From NCBI RefSeq assembly GCF_000003605.2, contig NW_003132853.1:288675-320465 (forward strand): a stretch of 31,791 nucleotides of DNA, read 5' to 3'. How positions within the stretch are numbered: position 1 is the stretch's first letter; each line of letters starts with the position of its first letter. Source of the DNA: Saccoglossus kowalevskii (Eukaryota; Hemichordata; Enteropneusta; Harrimaniidae). Position numbers and translations under genes: made by a program. The notes beneath the pieces are model-generated. The model made no database searches. It worked only from the letters and a program-made list of their open reading frames with translations, and had not been told where the DNA came from. Below, in pieces: positions 11,401 to 20,400 of this stretch.

Positions 11401-14400
11401 GTGGCAAAATGCACTATGTGTCGTCACTAGCACTTGCAATTTGCACATAAAAAAGTCAGGAGAGACAACAGTGACACTTAAAAAAGAAGCACATTTGTAC
11501 GTTGCAGTGTTTTTTTTCTCCATATTTGGACAGTAATGTTGAAGTTTATAATTACTTTTCCATATCGCATTCATTTCCGTCGAAGCTGCACTCAAGTATA
11601 AGGTCTTCAAGTTGATGCCCCAACACTTTTAACTCATCTTTGGAAAACTTGAGAACTTTTCGCAATGGAGTCCACGACGGGTCTCTGCTGAATGACATGA
11701 ATGCTCGCCAGTCTGGCGGATCTTCTGACTTAACTCGACCATAAAAAGGATCTCTGTAATAACTATCTTCGAATGTCTTGTATACAGTCGGGTCCTCTTC
11801 GATATCAAGGTATGCGTCGTACCACCCAGGCATGAATAACACCTTTTTGTAGTCACGGACCTTAGCTGTAAATTTGAAATGGTCATGTTTGGATATCTAT
11901 ATTATATATGCTGAAGGCTCATTTTATATAACTGGATCAAAATTGCCGATATTTGGAAAAATTGAAAGTGTAACATGAATACATCATTTGCCATGCATTC
12001 TCAGGACACCAAAATAGATTTTCAGAACTTTTTTATTCTTTCATTTTTATCTGAAAAAAGAAAACGCAAGATAAAAAATATTTTACTCACAGCCACTGAC
12101 GTTATATGTACAAGACAATTCGTCCAATGCAATAGTTCCATTGGCTTCCTCTCCACAATCTTTCCAGCCATCGCATACTTGGTATTTGAAGATGCATTTC
12201 GTGCCATTCTCACACATCACATGTGTATCTGGGCATGATTCTACAAAATGAACCGACGCACACATATAAAACACAATATAACATGTTTTTAACACGAAAC
12301 ACGCCAGCACAGGTTAAACCGTCGAGATTTATTGTAGGACATGATCATGATAAACCCCACCCACTTGTACAATGCCATGTCAATTCCGAGGTCGGTTTTA
12401 CGCTCACCGCTTTGATCATAGTGTCAATCCTCATCTAAACCACGGCTGTGGACAATTCCTTATGACAATTTGATCAACTGAAGACGTGAATGGGTGATAC
12501 GATTTGAATTGATATGTTCAATTCCTATGAATAACACATCCAAGGACACGAAGTCTGAGTTCTGAATATTTGTGATAAAAAAGAGTGAATTCCCTATTCC
12601 AGTCTTTTACAATTCTCCTAAATAATGATGTATTCGCATATATAATTGCTATTTATTATTTTCAGTATGTGCTTTGAACTCATGTTTTTGTGACGGGTAG
12701 CTAGTCCGATTTCATAAAACAATTATTATTATAAATATGAGAACCGGGTTTGAACAGCCAGATAGGACATAACTGGGTCATGTACTTTACTATGTATGTT
12801 TATGAGTTACACAACTACTGATTATCAACTCGCATTGTAAATGTGGACATTCTAATTTAGTGGGGGGGGGTCAATTTCACTTTTGCGTAATTTGTCCTGA
12901 GCTCATAATAAATTGTTTCTATATGTCGCGTCCTTTAGCATCGAAGTGTCTCTGCTATGGAAGCGTAATTGACAGCATCAACATATGTAGTGCTTTTATC
13001 CGTATTCATTCGTTACTGCTATTCTCTAATAGGTGATTTTCCGTTCAACTGCGAGATCTCGTGAGTTGCATGAAAGACGCGCGCCGAACGTCTGCCGATT
13101 TGATTTTGAACTAGTTTATTTCGTAGCTCACGTCGAAAAGTCGATCTTTGACAGGCGAATATTGCGTTACCCTTATTTCATTGAAATCGCCTATCATCAA
13201 ATTTGTACAGCACATTATTAAGCATGGAATTCCCCCCCCCGAAATCTTTTCGCGTTTGTCGAATCCCACGCGATGTTTGTCGCCACTACGACGCTATGAC
13301 CTTTTTTTTTTTTTTTTTCGTTCGATTTCACGCATAACGCGGGATCTCGCAATGAACGGAAAATGGTATTGGCAAACGACTGCATAATCTAACATAATCG
13401 TCGATTTGAACTACATCTCTTGTTGTTATGTTGATATTATAGAAGCGCTCCGTCACTAAGAGCGAGGTTCATCATAAGAGTTGAGACGGAGTTACTAGGA
13501 CACATGACAAATCGATTCGATTCGATTGGACCATATATGAATATTAAGAAAATATTACCAGGACAGTCATTTTCATCGGAACCATCGATACAGTCAGCTT
13601 TCTTGTCACATCTGTCATATGTACTTACACACTGTTCATTGTCACACGTGAACTCATTGTCGAAACACGTCCCTGGAATAAGGAATGAAAAGAGAAATCA
13701 TTCTTGCATGTTGTATTGAAATTGTGTTCAATTTTATATGTATAATTAAATAAATTGTCATCAACAGTGTGTCACATTTTCATAGAATTTAAAATTAGTT
13801 TACAACTTTCGACCTAATATGAATATTATGTTCATAATTTTGATTCTGACACTAAAAATTACAGCTTTGAGAAACATTTGGAATTCAGTGTGCATACACT
13901 TACTATGCTCACAGTCTTTCTCGTCCGCATTGTCCACGCAGTCCTGTCTGAAATTACACACCCAGAGACTAGGTATACATAAATCCTGACAAAGGAAACC
14001 ATTGCACAGTCCTGAAAAATAACATAACAATATAGCTAATAAATTATCTATTTAATATTGATTCCATATAGCGACGCATATAACGCGTGTAAATTGTAAA
14101 CACGCGACCATGGTTTTTTTCTGTAAAAGGTCCGTCGGGGTTAACAAATTACGCGCATTTTATATGCCGCATGGAACCATATCGAACGCGACGCAGCTCG
14201 ACGACTATGACACTATAGGAACTAGAGTCGCTATAGAGTGAAGTATCAGGGGGAAATCTTTTCTGGTCTCGGGTTTCTCCAACACGTGTCAGGGGGAAAT
14301 ATCGTCTGTCTCTATATCTCGTCAGCTTGAGGTACCGGACCGGGAAAGTCACTTAAACTTTACAGTCAAATAGACGCACACAGCGAAATACGTTTCAATA

Positions 14401-17400
14401 GCTAGTCATTAGCCACCTCGAGAACGCCTCGAGGCGAACTGCCTCATCGGGGTCTCTGCCCAGCACTGACCCTGACTCTCTCGCTTCGTGGAGCTCTTTC
14501 TCTCTCTCTCTCTCTCTGACCAAGGACTTAGACTGTTTATTACGTATTACAAAACCAATTACAGAGAAGATAAAACACTGTAAGGCGTAACCTTCACACA
14601 TTCAACTTCACATAGCCAATCAAACTGAACACGTCATATCTTTTGATTAATCGTCCACTATATTACTAAGTTAAACTGAAAATACCAACTAGAATTAGCG
14701 GTCAGGATGGCGACGGTTATATCGTGATTAGTTCCAAATCACTGAGTCAACTTCCGTTTAGGACCTCGCATGAGCCTAAATGATGACAGATATCACACAG
14801 CCATTTACTAGTAATCAGCTAAATAAGTCGGTCAACAGATACGCGAAAACTAATTCATGACAGAAGTGTAAGACACAGTTTTGTTCATACCACACGACCA
14901 CGTCTGAAAACTCAGTAGCGCTAAGCAGGTGCCCCACAAGCAAAAAGAAGACGCTACTTTATAGTATAGAAGACATTAAATTAACAGATAGCTTTAAGAA
15001 GTAATTCCCATGAACATTATGCAATACGAATAAAACACGATACGAAACTTACTTTGGACAATGAATGAATGAAGCTCAGCTCCAGCTACTTGTGTCGAAG
15101 ACAAATTTGCGAGTTCTGGATGCGACTTTAACAGAACACAATCTTCAGAAATATAGTTGTACTCAAACGCTTTGCAGTTAGTCAGTGAATTACAGATTTC
15201 TTTGCACGTGTCTTTATCATAAATGTTTGATTTATGCGTTAGGATGTCGGATGTGTGATATTCAACGGTCTGGTTTAAAGGACGTCGTTTGTAGTAGTCT
15301 CCCAAACTTACCACCTGCCCTGTTACAAACATGATATTAAGTCATCAATTAATAATCATTTCGTATAAGTCGCACTTTTTCGGGCGAAGCGCTTTTATGA
15401 CGACGCAATTATGTTCAATTGTTTAGGCATTTTGTCTTTCAAATATATAACTTAGTCGCTATAAAACTATAATGCTATTAACGAACAACTTCAAATCAAA
15501 ACATATATGAACATTACGAATTCTGACATTCCACCCAATTATGTCTAGAAAGAACATTGTCTCTAGAAGGCGCAATTCGTACAAGCAGTTTATATGGCTC
15601 AGACTAAGACCAGAGACAGTCAGCTACTAAAAATATAAATATATAAATATTGTTTGTATGGTAGCAGTGTGCTGTGACCAGCGCCATGTAATAGTTTATC
15701 ACGTATTTATCATCATAAGTACTTGTAAATGCTATGTTTAAATGAGGTTGAGGCAAGGCGTAATGTGGTATCTGTAAGTGGAACTAGCAAACATCTGTTA
15801 TGTCATACTTACAGCAATCCTCTTCATCATTAGGCCGCTTGCAGTCCCGGCGACCATCACATAAACGATTGGGTTGCAGGCACCATTTCCAGGGTGTTTC
15901 ACACGTAAATTCCCTCCCTTCGCATTCTATAAATTATTTGAAATACACATACAAAATCAATAGGCATTGTAAATAAGAGAAAGGGAAAGAGAGAGCCACG
16001 AAACTTGTCTTTCGCCCCTAAAATAGTCACTCCGTTTTCTACCGTCATGGAATAAACTATTCCAAATATTATGGTCACGTAGATCATTTTTTTCTCTTTT
16101 ATTGATGTTATATTCTCTCCCATAATTCCATTGGTCCATGAAGTAGACGCGATAACAAAAGAAAATGAGACATTAGATTAGGGACAAAAACAATTTTTGT
16201 GACTTTTTCACTAGCAACGAGGCGACCAATTGCGTCTTAGTTCTATTCAAAGTTCATTATATTGATGTATCTAAAATTGCCATGAGGGACACAAGCAAGA
16301 GATTTGTTGTATATCATTGATACTACTTGGACAGACAAGATAAAAATATGAGCCAATCTAGTTTGCACTGGGAACAACGAGGCAAAAATAAGGGACAATC
16401 AAGGTTACCACTGAGACAAAAAAAGCAAGAATAAGAGCTAATCTAGTTTGGATTTGCCAAACAAGTCCAAAATGAGGGCTAAACTGTGTTGTACTTGAAT
16501 AAACAAGGCAATAATAAGTAACAATAACAAGGTAGGAATCAACTTGAATCAACAAGGCAAGAATAAGGGCCAATCTGGTTGGACTCTGAGCAACAAGATA
16601 AAAATAAAGGCCAACCTACTTTGCACTTGGACAAAAATATGGGTCAATCGAACTTTGAACTTGGACAAGCAAAGCAAGAATAAGGGCCAATCCAGGTTGC
16701 AGTTTGGTATATGTAATGCCTAATCGACTTCAATTTCAAGAACAGACAAGGCAGGAATGATGGTTAATCTAGTTTGCACTAGGCAACAACAAGGCAAGAA
16801 TAAAGGCCGGAATGGGGGGCGAAATAGTTTTACTTTCTTGAACGTGAACCAACAATATAAGAATGAGGGCTAATTTTAATTTGCAATTGGACCAACATGA
16901 CAAAAATAAGGGCTAATAAAGTTAGCTTTTTCTCCAACAAGGTAAAAATAAAAGTTTTTATGGCCGGGGCTGGGTCGGCAATTTTTTGTAAATGTAGAAA
17001 CAAAATCAATAACCCCCCTGTATACACAATGAACATTATGGTGACCCCCCGGACAAAGACTAAAAATAATGTGACCCCCCCATTTTCAGTTCTTTTTAAA
17101 ACATTTTTATAATTAATTATTAAGTTTAGTTATAGTTAGTTGGTGTTGATTAAAGATATCATCTCGAAATGAATAAATTTGAGAGAGATCCACATATAGT
17201 ACCTATATATGTAATATCAAAGCAATCGGACTTGTGATTTTTAACAAGAATTCGAAAATATCACGTTTTACCAAAAATGACAAAAATATTCATCCAAAAT
17301 AGAGAATTTGAAATTTTGACATGAAATGAACAAATCTGAGAAAGAACCACCCAAGGTACTTGCATATCAAATTTGAAAACATTCTGACTTGCGGTTTCGA

Positions 17401-20400
17401 AGAACAACAACAACAACTGATAATCAGTAATATGAACAGCTTCGCTGATAAAGAATAAGATAAACCAAAAATTGTTATATTTTATATTATTTTATATATA
17501 TTCTATATTACTAATTTTTTTATATCATACTTTATTGTGTTTCCTGTAAATCTCCATACTTTTAGTCATGTGACAGTGATTGCAAACTGTGTACAATCAA
17601 TAGCTTAGAATCTGTCAACCTATTTATTTCCACTTACTAATATTTATTTATTGTGGTATAATTTACACATTTACATTTATATTTTTATCTAATTTATTGT
17701 TCTGTAGTCAATATAAATTATTTGACATATAACCGTCCATACTTTACAGGGTGTTGTCATGTACTGTATTTGTCAACATTTACATTGACATTATTGCAAT
17801 TTATAACTAGTTTATTTCTGTTTACAGTTTATATTTACAAATCACATTCCAGACTTACAGCAACAGAGCGTATTGTGCTCTTTTCACATCTAATGTGTTG
17901 GCATTAATTGTTGCAATATTGTTAATATTCCATTTCACAAGTTTTTAAATCACTTGCTGTCATACGCCATAAATTGTTTATGTGGTGCACGGCAATAAAT
18001 TATAACTAAAATACCGATATTTGCTAGTGTAATAATTTAAAAATGCTATAGAAATACAATGCAGATAATACCAGCCTAGAAAGAAAGTAACAGTTTATAC
18101 TTGCAAAATTCTGACGGTGTGAAGAAAGTATTGCATGTTGTAACTTATAATTTGCAATATTTTATAAATAAGGTGACCCACCTCAAATGCTGTCTGAAAA
18201 AGACTGACCCCCCTCTTGATACTTCAGAAATAATGAGCCTCCCCGGAATTTGCCGGCCCAGCCCCGGCTATAATAACTGATCCGTCCCTTAGACAAACAA
18301 AATAAGTATACGGACGAATCGAGTTTTCAATGCAAGTATGAAGGCTAATCTAACTTTGCACACGAACAGCGAAACAAGTTTATGGGCAAATTTAGTTTGT
18401 ACTTGGACCAACAAGGCGACAATAGAACCCAATCGTTTTTTGCACTTTACCCAACAAGGCAAAAACAAGAGCCAATCTAGTTGGCCACTGGCCTAACAAG
18501 GCAAGACTAATCTTACCGCAGCCATCTTCGTCCTCTCCTTCACTGCAGTGTTGAACGCCATCACATACTAACGATTCATGTATACAGCGCCCATTTATTC
18601 CAGGACCACGACACAGAAATTCTTCACTGCCACATTTAACTGTTGAACAAAAAAAATCTTATTCACAAATGCGTGCAGAATAATTGTATCCTAACGTGTT
18701 GTAATGAAATTAGTCTGTGTTGTTTTGTTCCTGGTGCGATTTCATGTTACATTGACTGAAAGTTTAATTTCTTTGTGCTGCGACTCAAGGCGTTGTTATT
18801 GTTAATTGAGCCATTTTCACGATTCTGAGATAAAAACTTTTTATTTAAATGAACACAATTGAAATACAACTACTGCTTAATAAATAAATACAAAATAATA
18901 TATGGCAATTATAACAAATTGACTATTTTAGCAAATATTCACGCCCAACTTGAACAAAAAATTACGTGTACAATAGTTGCGTTATAAAATTACATAAAAT
19001 TATGTTTTTTTAGCGATTTGTTTATATTTATAATTTATGTACCCTCGTTAAACCAACAATATTTTTATAAACAAATGCAAAAGAACCACAGCATAAATAC
19101 AATGTAGCAAACATAACAATAAAATAAAGCAGCATGTGACATTCACTGTTTTTAAAAAAAATAACGAAAATACATGTATGTTTTGTTGATTAGCGCGTCT
19201 GTTTTGAATTAGGAGCTTATTGATTGGTGTCGTATGCTAATTTTGGTCAAAGAAGCATGACGTCAATTACACGCGCCAATGTAATTCTGCGCGCGTTGGA
19301 GACACACAGACATAATATTGTGTTATTAGAATAATCCTTACGTTCTAGACCAATATTTTCTGTTTAGACTGCGTCTGTTAAATCGTAGACGTGGTCATAG
19401 ATAAAGAGGGCTTGGGGCAATACTCAGTATAAAGCAGTTCCATGTATCACCCGCTATGAATGATTAGTCTCTAAATATATACCATAGACTTGACATAATA
19501 ATATAGGGATTACTATCTTCAATATTATATCAATTGTAATTAAGTAAAAATCTAAGTACCAGTGTGTAGATTTGATGTAATATAATTATATAACATCATA
19601 CTTAAAAAATATAATATATAAATAGAAAATGGTAGAAACGCATAACCAAATGCATGTTAAAAGCTTTTATGGAATGTGTGTATGTGTGATTAAAAAGAAA
19701 ACAAAAAAACAAAACCAATAGATGTAAGAATGTATCGGCAATGTGGTGTAAGTGTGTTTTAAAAATGAGGAACATTTTGTGCGGGTGATAAATATATGAT
19801 TCAGAAAGAACAACATTTCTTAAATTTATTTGATATATTATAACAAAATAATAGTGCTAGATAGTGCAGAGCATAATAATCTTGTTGCATACCAAACTGT
19901 GCAAATTGGGGGGGGGGGGGACCTAGTGCACGTTACCAGTGATATGATATATATTAAATGTTAAAACCCTCCATGGAAAGTAAATATGAGAAAAATATAA
20001 AAATAGCAAACGGAGAGCACATGTGTTCATGGAAACGGGCTAAACATAATTAAATGAGGCAGACAGAGAAAAAGAAAACTATATAAATACATTTAAAACA
20101 CACGCAGAATCAAAAGTACCAGCAAGAATAAAATTGCTTGCAGCCTCACAGCAGTCCAAGCAAGAAGAGCCATACTGTACAAGTACAGTTTGAAATTAGC
20201 ATGGTGATGGCTGCTAAGAAATATTATTATTATTTGCCACAATTAAATTATAATTTATACACATTTTAGGTTATTATAAGTGCTATAGGTTTAAGTACGT
20301 TGTGTGTGTATTCAATCCAAAATAGAAACCACAGCACATAAACATATGATAACATGCAACATATCAAGTTGATCGCTTTTAATACTCAAGGGGATTATAT

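Larger units (their letters stand above)
8779..11555 (-). other. Intron 9, largest intron, rich in mobile elements
   Basis: 2777 nt, GTAATT to TTTTAG. It contains a TTAA-flanked MITE (9270-9666), a possible hAT-like remnant (10246-10376), a stem-loop (10398-10430) and a SINE (11099-11482). The rest is AT-rich without recognisable content. Confidence 0.75.
15927..18516 (-). other. Intron 3
   Basis: 2590 nt between LDLa2 and LDLa3, occupied largely by a 42-bp minisatellite and the TIR-bounded insertion within it. Confidence 0.75.

Noticed and set aside
11206-11430. Functional tRNA gene at the SINE head
   Set aside because: The acceptor stem is not formed, the tRNA-like part is degenerate, and the target duplication shows it is part of a retroposon.
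11081-11610. Frames on both strands across 11081-11610
   Set aside because: They lie in the SINE and its flank; no protein similarity.
16358-17036. Minus-strand hydrophobic frames (16358-16573, 16830-17036)
   Set aside because: They come from translating the 42-bp minisatellite and the insertion end; no conserved domain.
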